A stretch of 11,016 nucleotides of DNA, from NCBI GenBank assembly GCA_903865885.1, contig CAIPLJ010000153.1, positions 1 to 11,016 of the forward strand. The letters are read 5' to 3'. The stretch comes from an uncultured Actinomycetes bacterium. GTDB taxonomy: Bacteria > Actinomycetota > Actinomycetes > Nanopelagicales > Nanopelagicaceae. The translations under genes and the position numbers were made by a program. The notes beneath the pieces are model-generated. The model did not search any database, had not been told where the DNA came from, and was given only the letters and a program-made list of their open reading frames with translations. Within the stretch, counting starts at the first letter, position 1, and the number at the start of each line of letters is the position of its first letter. Below, one piece after another: positions 1 to 5,101 of this stretch.

Positions 1-239
1 GCACGATTACGTGCTGCGCGGCGCTTAAGGGCGCGGCGCTCATCTTCAGATAGTCCGCCCCAGACACCTGCATCTTGACCTGATTCAAGCGCCCATGCAA
101 GGCAGGCATCTTTAACAATGCAACGATTGCAGACCTTTTTAGCCTCTTCGATCTGGGTAATGGCAGGGCCTGTATTTCCTACAGGGAAGAAGAGCTCAGG
201 ATCTTCATCGCGGCAGGCGGATTGATGTCTCCAGTCCAT
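1..239 (-). CDS. whiB1: WhiB1-like iron-sulfur transcriptional regulator (C-terminus cut by window edge)
   Basis: WhiB proteins are small actinobacterial regulators that hold a 4Fe-4S cluster and act on transcription with the primary sigma factor. WhiB1 of mycobacteria is essential and responds to nitric oxide. The visible 79 residues begin MDWRHQSACRDEDPELFFP and carry the four cluster cysteines C9, C37, C40 and C46 (C-X27-C-X2-C-X5-C). The GVWGG turn is at residues 58-62, followed by a basic tail (ERRALKRRAAR) for DNA contact. The match to mycobacterial WhiB1, as I remember it, is close along the whole length. That protein is about 84 residues, so only a few C-terminal residues should lie off the window. 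The ATG at 239 is chosen because the family begins exactly there and a good Shine-Dalgarno sequence precedes it. The tRNA-Arg gene lies upstream on the same strand. Confidence 0.95.
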   Translation of the reverse strand, partial: MDWRHQSACRDEDPELFFPVGNTGPAITQIEEAKKVCNRCIVKDACLAWALESGQDAGVWGGLSEDERRALKRRAARNR

Positions 240-246
240 GGCTCTA

Positions 247-253
247 CCCCTTT
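247..253 (-). promoter_or_regulatory. Shine-Dalgarno sequence of the whiB1-like gene
   Basis: On the minus strand AAAGGGG lies seven bases before the ATG at 239. It fixes the start codon and marks this gene as having a leader, in contrast to most genes in the window, which lack a Shine-Dalgarno sequence. Confidence 0.7.
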
Positions 254-277
254 CAAATCTGATGGTGATTGTGCGCC

Positions 278-283
278 AAGTTA
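278..283 (-). promoter_or_regulatory. Possible -10 box for the whiB1-like gene
   Basis: The minus strand reads TAACTT here, which fits TAnnnT. It would start transcription near 271 and give a leader of about 30 bases that contains the Shine-Dalgarno site. No convincing -35 box lies 17 bases upstream; instead a near-palindrome occupies 293-305. Read-through from the tRNA gene is an alternative source of transcript. The rest of the 240-374 gap shows no coding sequence or clear terminator. Confidence 0.3.
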
Positions 284-374
284 TCTGCGCAAGAGAGTAA
301 TTCTCCCTGTTGTTACTTACTTAAACAAGAAGGTAGCGAAAGAGATTTCCAAAATATGGGTGATTTACATCGCG

Positions 375-446
375 TGCCCCCGACAGGAATCGAACCTGTG
401 CACCTGCCTCCGGAGGGCAGTGCTCTATCCCCTGAGCTACGGGGGC
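375..446 (-). tRNA. tRNA-Arg (anticodon CCG)
   Basis: The minus strand folds into a complete 72-base cloverleaf. The seven-pair acceptor stem is GCCCCCG with CGGGGGC, and the discriminator base is A. The D arm is GCTC with GAGC, and the anticodon stem is CTGCC with GGCAG. The loop CTCCGGA gives anticodon CCG, which reads the arginine codon CGG. The T arm is ACAGG-TTCGATT-CCTGT, and all stems pair fully. The 3' CCA is not encoded (the next bases are CGCG), so it must be added after transcription. No clear intrinsic terminator follows, so transcription may continue into the whiB1-like gene. Confidence 0.96.
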
Positions 447-459
447 GCAGGTACAAGGG

Positions 460-466
460 TAGGTTA
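460..466. promoter_or_regulatory. Overlapping divergent -10 boxes for msrA (+) and tRNA-Arg (-)
   Basis: The heptamer TAGGTTA contains TAGGTT on the plus strand and TAACCT on the minus strand, both fitting TAnnnT. On the plus strand it ends eight bases before the msrA ATG, placing the transcription start at or next to the start codon. On the minus strand it ends 14 bases before the first base of the mature tRNA, a plausible short 5' leader for RNase P to remove. The gap between the two genes is only 27 bases, so one shared site is economical. This is predicted from spacing only. Confidence 0.45.
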
Positions 467-473
467 TCTGACT

Positions 474-1001
474 ATGAACAGTTCAGAGAAAGCATATTTC
501 GCAACAGGTTGCTTCTGGGGCGCAGAACGTCGTTATTGGAATATTCACGGCGTGATCGCAACGAGCGTTGGTTATATGGGTGGCACACGAGCTAACCCTT
601 CATACGAACAAGTCTGCACCGGTGTCACAGGACACGCAGAAATGGTTGAAGTCACTTTTGATCCATCCGTTGTGACGTATCGACGACTTCTCGAAGAGTT
701 TTGGGTGATGCATGATCCGACTTCACTGAATCGTCAGGGTGGAGATATTGGGTCTCAATATCGCAGCGCAATCTTTACAACCTCAGAATCACAGCTCCTT
801 CAAGCAGAAGTAACTCGCGATGTGTATCAGGCATCTCTTTCTCGCGAAGGTATTGGCGAGATTGTCACTGAAATCAAAAGCGCTGATGGAGTTCCTTATT
901 ACCTCGCCGAGGAGTATCACCAGAAATATCTCCAGAAGAATCCCAATGGGTATGACTGTCATTCATCGACAGGTGTGGCATTTCCTGCCATTGCACAATA
1001 G
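474..1001 (+). CDS. msrA: Peptide-methionine (S)-S-oxide reductase MsrA
   Basis: MsrA reduces the S form of methionine sulfoxide, free or in proteins, and so repairs oxidative damage in the cytoplasm. The 175-residue product carries the diagnostic GCFWG motif at residues 12-16, with C13 as the catalytic cysteine. The family signature GYMGG follows, as do GHAEMVEV, the FWVMHDPTSLNRQGGDIGSQYRS block and EEYHQKYLQKNPNGY. C162, in GYDCH near the C-terminus, is the only candidate resolving cysteine. The frame stays open upstream to 222, but that stretch crosses the tRNA gene on the other strand and encodes nothing like MsrA. The ATG at 474 puts GCFWG at the usual distance from the N-terminus. There is no Shine-Dalgarno sequence; a -10 box eight bases upstream suggests a leaderless mRNA. 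Confidence 0.95.
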   Translation: MNSSEKAYFATGCFWGAERRYWNIHGVIATSVGYMGGTRANPSYEQVCTGVTGHAEMVEVTFDPSVVTYRRLLEEFWVMHDPTSLNRQGGDIGSQYRSAIFTTSESQLLQAEVTRDVYQASLSREGIGEIVTEIKSADGVPYYLAEEYHQKYLQKNPNGYDCHSSTGVAFPAIAQ

Positions 1002-1014
1002 CTAGCGTTAGCTA
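999..1014. repeat. Inverted repeat over the convergent msrA and glycosylase stops
   Basis: The sequence TAGCTAGCGTTAGCTA forms two TAGCTA arms around a four-base loop. It contains the msrA stop codon (TAG, 999-1001) and the minus-strand stop of the glycosylase gene (TTA on the plus strand, 1008-1010). It could act as a weak two-way terminator or transcript end, but there is no T-run on either side, so it is not a typical intrinsic terminator. It may simply be a compact way of ending two facing genes. Confidence 0.35.
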
Positions 1015-1640
1015 AGCGCTCGCCAGCAATACCAAGCTACAACGCTGCGATAGGGGCGAAATTTCTCACCCTTCTTATCCAGCGCCTTGGGTTCAATCTC
1101 AGCTGTGAGCGCATATATCTTCTCCCACCCGCGGCGAACGCCTAAGTCACCAGTTGGCCAGATATCAAGACGCCCAAGTTGATGCATCATAAACATATCA
1201 ACTGTCCATGGACCGATTCCCCAGAGACCAGTAAGTTGATCGAAGATCTCTTGATCATTATTGATTTCATGCAAGGAATTAATCTTTATCTTTTTCGTAA
1301 TCGCTGCATCTGCAAGTCCTTGAATTGTCTTGTACTTTGCACCCGATACACCAGCAGCGCGCATTTCAACTTCACTAATTTCGGCAATTCGCCCTGGAAT
1401 GACTCGGCCCTTCGCTAAATCTTTTACGCGACCGTAGATTGTGTCGGCAGCTTTCACCGCCAATTGCTGTGAAATTACTGATTCAACTAGAGCTTCAAAG
1501 TGAGTTACCGGCTTTGGGTTACGGCCGATGGTGCATAAAGGGTGTGCGTCGATAACTCGCGCAAGCCTTTTATCGCGTGCTGATAACTCTTTGGCTATTT
1601 TCTTCATCTGCTGCTGAGAGATAGTCACTTCAGCGGTCAT
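1008..1640 (-). CDS. DNA-3-methyladenine glycosylase II (AlkA-type, HhH-GPD family)
   Basis: This is a base-excision repair enzyme expected to remove alkylated purines such as 3-methyladenine. The 210-residue product has an N-terminal helical part (FEALVESVISQQLAVKAADTIYGR, about 48-71, in which SVISQQLAVKAA is characteristic). A helix-hairpin-helix LWGIGPWTVDMF lies at 139-150. The GPD motif reads WPTGDLGVRRG, with D165 aligned to the catalytic aspartate of AlkA (D238 in E. coli). The hairpin lacks the lysine of bifunctional lyases, so a monofunctional glycosylase is likely. The E. coli AlkA N-terminal domain is absent, as in many short actinobacterial and archaeal forms. The frame is open for 16 more codons upstream, but the ATG at 1640 is preferred because a TATCCT box lies six bases before it and because a longer gene would run into the divergent aminotransferase gene. 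Confidence 0.9.
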   Translation of the reverse strand: MTAEVTISQQQMKKIAKELSARDKRLARVIDAHPLCTIGRNPKPVTHFEALVESVISQQLAVKAADTIYGRVKDLAKGRVIPGRIAEISEVEMRAAGVSGAKYKTIQGLADAAITKKIKINSLHEINNDQEIFDQLTGLWGIGPWTVDMFMMHQLGRLDIWPTGDLGVRRGWEKIYALTAEIEPKALDKKGEKFRPYRSVVAWYCWRALS

Positions 1641-1646
1641 GGATAA

Positions 1647-1652
1647 AGGATA
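1647..1652 (-). promoter_or_regulatory. -10 box for the DNA glycosylase gene, leaderless
   Basis: The minus strand reads TATCCT, separated by six bases from the ATG at 1640. This is the spacing expected if transcription starts on the A of the start codon. No Shine-Dalgarno sequence is present. Confidence 0.5.
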
Positions 1653-1662
1653 TTGACAGTGA

Positions 1663-1668
1663 CATACT
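1663..1668 (+). promoter_or_regulatory. Probable -10 box for the PatB-like gene, leaderless
   Basis: CATACT lies six bases before the ATG at 1675 and differs from TAnnnT only at the first base. The divergent glycosylase promoter is 10-20 bases away, so both polymerases would bind the same 34-base gap and may exclude one another. Confidence 0.35.
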
Positions 1669-1674
1669 AAGTCT

Positions 1675-2838
1675 ATGAGTGATTTCAAGGCTTTGGACCT
1701 TAGCGAATTGCAGACCCATCGCAGCGAAAAGTGGCGAGCATTTCCTAAAGATGTATTGCCGCTGCCTGTTGCTGAAATGGATTTCCCTGTAGCCGAACCT
1801 ATTCGCCAAACTCTGAGAGAGATGATTGACCACTCAGATCTTGGTTACCTTGGGCCAATTCCAGAGATGGGGCCAGCATTCGCTGGTTTTGCAAAACGAC
1901 GCTGGGGATGGGATGTAGATCCACTTCAGGTTCGCATTGCAGCAGATGTGGGTGTTGGGGTCGTTGAAGTTTTGCGAGTCATTACTAAACCTGGCGACAG
2001 GATATTGATTAACTCACCGGTCTATCCAAATTTCTGGACTTGGTGCACAGAGACTCAACTTGTACAAGTAGATGTTCCGATCACTCAATCAGAGACACAG
2101 GTCAATGGAAGTAATTGGATTCTTGATTGGGATGGAATCGAAAAGGCATATGCATCAGGTATCAAGGCACACCTAATTAGCAATCCTCATAATCCATTGG
2201 GTCGCATCTACACGCGCGAAGAACTTTCGAGATTGGCAGACCTTGCCAAAAAGCACAATGTTTATCTTCTCAGCGATGAAATCCATGCACCACTCACATT
2301 TTCTGAACAGACCTTCACACCATTCTTAGCCGTCTCTGAAACGGCGCGTGAAGTGGGAATAACCATTACAGCTGCTAGTAAGGGCTGGAATATTGCGGGA
2401 CTTAAATGCGCAATTATCGTTACTCAGAATGCGAAAGTGCACGAGACCCTCAATGCCATTGCCTCAGCTACTCATTACCGAGCATCACTACTAGGAGCAT
2501 TTGCAACAGTGACGGCCTTTGAGAAGGGAGAGCCGTGGCTCGATGCGCTGATGGTTCAACTCGACCACAACCGTAATCTTGTGGCTTCTCTTATTGAATC
2601 GAAGACCCCAGGTGTTGGATATCTCATCCCTCACTGTTCATATCTGGCATGGCTTGATCTCACAAAATTCAATCTTGGTGATAACCCGTCAGAGGTTCTT
2701 ATCGAGAAGGCCAAGGTTGCATGTGTCCCTGGAGTTCGATTTGGCCCGCAGTCAACTCAATGTGTTCGTCTCAACTTCGCAACGAGCCCAGAAATTCTTG
2801 AAGAAGCATTCAATCGCCTCGCCACAGTTCTTCGTTAA
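1675..2838 (+). CDS. MalY/PatB-type PLP-dependent C-S lyase / aminotransferase
   Basis: This is a fold-type I PLP enzyme of the MalY/PatB group, whose members cleave cystathionine to homocysteine, pyruvate and ammonia (beta-C-S lyase), and some act as aminotransferases. The 387-residue length is normal for the group. MDFPVAEPI (35-43) is the typical N-terminal block. The motif NPHNPLGR starts at N170. SDEIHAPL holds D201, which contacts the PLP ring nitrogen. ASKGWNIAGLK contains the Schiff-base lysine K236. The C-terminal CVRLNFATS holds the arginine that binds the substrate carboxylate. It starts 34 bases from the divergent glycosylase gene. It is followed after 16 bases by a second sulfur amino acid PLP enzyme, which supports a role in methionine or cysteine metabolism. 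The exact substrate cannot be read from sequence; patB, malY or a metC-like function are all possible. Confidence 0.88.
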   Translation: MSDFKALDLSELQTHRSEKWRAFPKDVLPLPVAEMDFPVAEPIRQTLREMIDHSDLGYLGPIPEMGPAFAGFAKRRWGWDVDPLQVRIAADVGVGVVEVLRVITKPGDRILINSPVYPNFWTWCTETQLVQVDVPITQSETQVNGSNWILDWDGIEKAYASGIKAHLISNPHNPLGRIYTREELSRLADLAKKHNVYLLSDEIHAPLTFSEQTFTPFLAVSETAREVGITITAASKGWNIAGLKCAIIVTQNAKVHETLNAIASATHYRASLLGAFATVTAFEKGEPWLDALMVQLDHNRNLVASLIESKTPGVGYLIPHCSYLAWLDLTKFNLGDNPSEVLIEKAKVACVPGVRFGPQSTQCVRLNFATSPEILEEAFNRLATVLR

Positions 2839-2842
2839 CGAT

Positions 2843-2848
2843 TACTCT
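2843..2848 (+). promoter_or_regulatory. -10 box for the gamma-synthase/lyase-like gene, leaderless
   Basis: TACTCT lies six bases before the ATG at 2855, within the 16-base gap after the PatB-like gene. This implies the second gene has its own leaderless transcript even though the two are close enough to be an operon. Confidence 0.5.
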
Positions 2849-2854
2849 TAGGGC

Positions 2855-3922
2855 ATGGCTGCTGATGACCTTCGCCCCGAAACAATTGCAATCTCAAGCG
2901 GGCGACCTCCGCATCTAGCGGGCGAAGGAATAAATCTTCCTATCTCGCTCAACTCAACATTTGTTGCCGGTGGCCCGATCAGTTACGGCAGATTCGGAAA
3001 TGAAACCTGGCATCCGCTCGAAGATGCAATTAGCGCACTAGAAGAAGCAGATTCAACACTTCTCTTCTCATCTGGGATGTCAGCAATCACTGCAGTCTTC
3101 TCACTCTTACCTCATGGTGCACCCGTCGTTGCATCTCACGAAGGATATAGCGGCACGATGTCACTCTTGAAGCGACACCATAAAGATGGGCGTCTGGAAG
3201 TTCGCTTCGTCGATATCACTGATACCAAGGAAGTAATTTCGCAACTACAAGGCGCCGCATTTCTCTGGGTTGAATCACCAACTAACCCAGGACTCGGAGT
3301 CGCCGACGTGGCAGTAATTATTGGCGAGGCAAAGAAGCGCAATTTAGGCGCGGGCTTTGACAATACATTTGCAACACCGATGAATCAGAAACCCCTTACC
3401 TTTGGTGCTGATGTTGTGATGCATTCAGTAACAAAGTATTTAGCTGGCCATAGCGATGTCATTCTTGGTTCGCTCTCTGTAAAAGATCCTGCTCTCTATG
3501 CCCGACTTCTCGATGCCCGCACATCATTTGGAGCAACAGCTGGACCATTCGAAGCATGGCTTGCGCTGCGCGGAATTCGCACTTTCCCACTTCGATTTGA
3601 AAAGGCTCAATCAAACGCTGCGGTTCTCGCGAAGAATCTGGCTAGCCATAGCTCTGTATCGAACGTTCGATATCCAGGATTTGGTGCAGTTGTTTCATTT
3701 GAAATTAAGGGTGATGCCGAAGCTGCTGAACGCGTATGTGATGGCGCAACACTGATTGTGAATGCAACAAGTCTTGGGGGAGTTGAAAGTACCTGGGAGC
3801 GTCGCAGACGTTGGGAACTTGAAAGCCAGAGCATCCCCGAAAATCTCATCCGACTTTCTGTCGGGTGCGAACATGTTGAAGATCTCTGGGCTGATATCGA
3901 CACCGCATTAGCAAAGGCTTAA
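2855..3922 (+). CDS. Cys/Met-metabolism PLP enzyme, cystathionine gamma-synthase/gamma-lyase-like
   Basis: A gamma-family PLP enzyme of sulfur amino acid metabolism, either making cystathionine (MetB-type) or cleaving it (gamma-lyase type). Visible landmarks are SYGRFGNETWHPLE (43-56, with Y44 and R46 as the pair that binds PLP phosphate of the partner subunit) and FSSGMSAI. They continue with ESPTNP (140-145), D169 in GFDNTFATP for the pyridine nitrogen, and MHSVTKYLAGHSD with Schiff-base K194. LIRLSVGCEHVEDL near the end holds the carboxylate-binding arginine. At 355 residues it is shorter than the usual 380-400. The loop normally following YPG is missing (YPGFGAVVSFEIKG). The usual EHPASMTH stretch is replaced by WERRRRWE, a form I associate with actinobacterial proteins annotated as gamma-lyases. 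Synthase versus lyase is therefore unsettled. It starts at the ATG at 2855 beside a -10 box. Confidence 0.87.
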   Translation: MAADDLRPETIAISSGRPPHLAGEGINLPISLNSTFVAGGPISYGRFGNETWHPLEDAISALEEADSTLLFSSGMSAITAVFSLLPHGAPVVASHEGYSGTMSLLKRHHKDGRLEVRFVDITDTKEVISQLQGAAFLWVESPTNPGLGVADVAVIIGEAKKRNLGAGFDNTFATPMNQKPLTFGADVVMHSVTKYLAGHSDVILGSLSVKDPALYARLLDARTSFGATAGPFEAWLALRGIRTFPLRFEKAQSNAAVLAKNLASHSSVSNVRYPGFGAVVSFEIKGDAEAAERVCDGATLIVNATSLGGVESTWERRRRWELESQSIPENLIRLSVGCEHVEDLWADIDTALAKA

Positions 3923-3948
3923 AAGAGGCAAACTCGTAGCAAGTGGAG

Positions 3949-3954
3949 TATTTT
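3949..3954 (+). promoter_or_regulatory. -10 box for the small membrane-protein pair, leaderless
   Basis: TATTTT lies seven bases before the ATG at 3962, in the 39-base gap after the PLP enzyme gene. The spacing matches the other leaderless starts here and supports the 48-codon frame that follows as a real gene. Confidence 0.5.
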
Positions 3955-3961
3955 TGTCCCT

Positions 3962-4108
3962 ATGAAAGCGCTTCGTAGAATCCTCGCCGCAATTACTGTG
4001 GCAATTCTCGCTTTCCGCGCAGTGGGTTCATTTCTTTCATGGGTCGAAAAACAGGATGACACAGCAACAGATGCCTGGATCGATGAAGATGAATTTGAAG
4101 ATGCATAA
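3962..4108 (+). CDS. Small single-span membrane protein, 48 residues, unknown function
   Basis: I do not recognise a family. The frame encodes a basic start (MKALRR), one hydrophobic segment at about residues 7-27, then a strongly acidic tail at 31-48 with ten Asp/Glu residues and two aromatic positions (W39, F45). The charge pattern predicts the N-terminus inside and, if no signal cleavage occurs, the acidic tail outside. Support for its being real comes from three points. A -10 box lies seven bases before its ATG. Its stop overlaps the next start by one base (TAATG). Its length is clean and free of stops, with a sensible membrane topology. It is probably cotranslated with the 128-residue membrane protein and may be its partner. 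Confidence 0.65.
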   Translation: MKALRRILAAITVAILAFRAVGSFLSWVEKQDDTATDAWIDEDEFEDA

Positions 4109-4494
4109 TGTCTTCATCTGAATACATTCCAGGTACCTGCAATATCGGTAAGTCTGAAATTCGCCAACGCCAGATTGTTGCTCTCGTAGGTTTAGCTCTC
4201 AGCATCAGCGCACTTATTGGTTTTATCACCACGCACGCCTCAGCCCAGGTACGTCTCGGAATATTTCTCCCACTCACTGTGGCATCTGTTGGTTGGGTGC
4301 AATCGCGTAAGAAATTCTGTTTAGCCTATGGATTTATGGGAACATTTAATTTTGCAGGAATAGGAAAGCTCTCAAAAGTTGCCGATAAAGCTTCCCTTGC
4401 AGCAGATCGCAAGACTGCAGCTGCGATACTTTTGCAATCACTTGGTCTAGCGGCAGCTTTGACAGCTGTTATCTATTTTCTTCCGCTTTCATAA
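4108..4494 (+). CDS. Three-span integral membrane protein, unknown function
   Basis: A 128-residue membrane protein. Its short polar N-terminus contains YIPGTCNIG (6-14) and EIRQRQ, followed by hydrophobic segments at about 23-43, 49-66 and 105-126. Between the second and third is RKKFCLAYGFMGTFNFAG (68-84) and a basic, alanine-rich linker. The two cysteines, C11 and C71, sit in the two most motif-like blocks, next to membrane edges. I have an impression of similar unannotated proteins with the same IPGTCNIG and FC-YG-G-FNF blocks in other bacteria, but I cannot confirm a family. The ATG at 4108 overlaps the stop of the 48-residue gene in TAATG, which indicates translational coupling. It converges on the secreted-protein gene with a 27-base gap that holds no hairpin terminator. 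Confidence 0.82.
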   Translation: MSSSEYIPGTCNIGKSEIRQRQIVALVGLALSISALIGFITTHASAQVRLGIFLPLTVASVGWVQSRKKFCLAYGFMGTFNFAGIGKLSKVADKASLAADRKTAAAILLQSLGLAAALTAVIYFLPLS

Positions 4495-4521
4495 AGACTT
4501 TCGCACGCTCGGGTAAAAAAA

Positions 4522-4989
4522 TTAGTGGTTCTGTCGTGCTTTGGAATAGTTATTTCCCGTTGTTTTTGGTTGACGCACTGGCTCAGTAGGCGGAACCGGC
4601 ATTTCGCCAAGTGCTGCAATCGAGATATCGCGAGCATTAATAGCTGCATCAATCGCGTTGCGCCTTGCTGCTGAAATTGTTGATTTTTGCAGTGGTGTAG
4701 TGGCAGTTGCGAGTGCTGCGCGCGCATCGAGATTTGCTTTATCAATAGAATTCTTAAAAACCATATTAATATCGTGAATCTTATTTGCACGATCGCGAAG
4801 GGCAGTCATAAATAGATCACGATCATGCTTGAATTGTTCAAGGGCTGCTTTGTAAGGATCAAGTGCAACTGACGGTGATGGAGAAGGAGTTGGCTCTGCA
4901 CTCGATGGTGAAACGGAGATGTAGGAAAAAGAGACGAGCAGCGCTGCAGCAATAGTTGCACCGCGCATCTTTCCTTCTCTTCTTTCCAT
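4522..4989 (-). CDS. Secreted alpha-helical protein of unknown function
   Basis: I do not recognise a family. The 155-residue product begins with a basic stretch (MERREGKMRG) and a hydrophobic core (ATIAAALLVSFSYISVS). A likely signal peptidase site follows at SSA|EP, between residues 31 and 32. The mature part opens with a Pro/Ser linker (EPTPSPSPS) and continues as a long charged, Ala-rich helical region at about 44-130, probably coiled coil, with regularly spaced Lys/Arg/Asp. It ends in a Pro-rich, polar tail (MPVPPTEPVRQPK). There is no lipobox cysteine, so it should be released or loosely wall-bound. The frame is open further upstream, but the ATG at 4989 is chosen because TACAAT lies six bases before it and because it gives a normal signal peptide. 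It diverges from the two-component genes, and a direct repeat in the shared gap suggests control by them. Confidence 0.8.
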   Translation of the reverse strand: MERREGKMRGATIAAALLVSFSYISVSPSSAEPTPSPSPSVALDPYKAALEQFKHDRDLFMTALRDRANKIHDINMVFKNSIDKANLDARAALATATTPLQKSTISAARRNAIDAAINARDISIAALGEMPVPPTEPVRQPKTTGNNYSKARQNH

Positions 4990-4995
4990 GAGGTA

Positions 4996-5001
4996 ATTGT
5001 A
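4996..5001 (-). promoter_or_regulatory. -10 box for the secreted-protein gene, leaderless
   Basis: The minus strand reads TACAAT, one base from the TATAAT consensus, six bases before the ATG at 4989. The sequence 17 bases upstream does not resemble TTGACA, so the promoter probably needs an activator. The direct repeat at 5014-5035 occupies that position. Confidence 0.6.
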
Positions 5002-5013
5002 AATCCTTTGTCG

Positions 5014-5035
5014 TGTGAATATTCTGTGAATGTCC
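5014..5035. promoter_or_regulatory. 11-bp-period direct repeat, candidate OmpR-family regulator site
   Basis: TGTGAATATTC is followed directly by TGTGAATGTCC, so the heptamer TGTGAAT recurs at exactly 11 bp and nine of eleven positions match. OmpR/PhoB-family regulators bind as head-to-tail dimers to such repeats; on the minus strand the units read TTCACAG-N4-TTCACAC, reminiscent of the mycobacterial PhoP site TCACAGC-N4-TCACAGC. The near edge is 12 bases upstream of the TACAAT box of the secreted-protein gene, in place of a -35 box, as at PhoB-activated promoters. The regulator gene itself starts about 70 bases away on the other side. Function is inferred from position and period. Confidence 0.5.
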
Positions 5036-5058
5036 TCATGGGAGCGTGTGCGTGGCGC

Positions 5059-5064
5059 TACATT
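5059..5064 (+). promoter_or_regulatory. Possible -10 box for the two-component operon
   Basis: TACATT fits TAnnnT and would start transcription near 5071. That leaves a leader of about 30 bases with AGGG (5091-5094) as a weak Shine-Dalgarno site seven bases before the ATG at 5102. Other AT-rich candidates exist nearby, so this is tentative. Confidence 0.3.
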
Positions 5065-5101
5065 GGTAGTAAAGAAGGGCAACGCATGGCAGGGTATAGC
5101 C

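Noticed and set aside
310..328. Imperfect inverted repeat TTGTT...AACAA between the whiB1-like gene and tRNA-Arg
   Set aside because: Only five-base AT-rich arms with mismatched flanks; expected by chance.
222..473. Open frame continuing upstream of msrA, which would add 84 residues
   Set aside because: It crosses the tRNA-Arg gene on the other strand, encodes nothing like MsrA, and the ATG at 474 gives the normal family N-terminus.
475..485. Perfect inverted repeat TGAACAGTTCA over the msrA start codon, possible SOS (LexA) box
   Set aside because: Actinobacterial LexA boxes have four bases between GAAC and GTTC; here there is one. It may be chance or another operator, with no support for either.
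1653..1658. TTGACA, a perfect -35 consensus in the divergent gap before the PatB-like gene
   Set aside because: It lies only four bases before the CATACT box, and 17 bases downstream there is no -10, so the spacing does not fit a promoter.
4495..4521. A-rich stretch between convergent genes as an intrinsic terminator
   Set aside because: There is a T-run on the minus strand right after the secreted-protein stop, but no stem-loop precedes it.
5030..5101. N-terminal extension of the response regulator from an ATG at 5030
   Set aside because: The receiver domain starts at MSQLVMIIDDE from the ATG at 5102; the extension would run through the promoter region and the regulator direct repeat.
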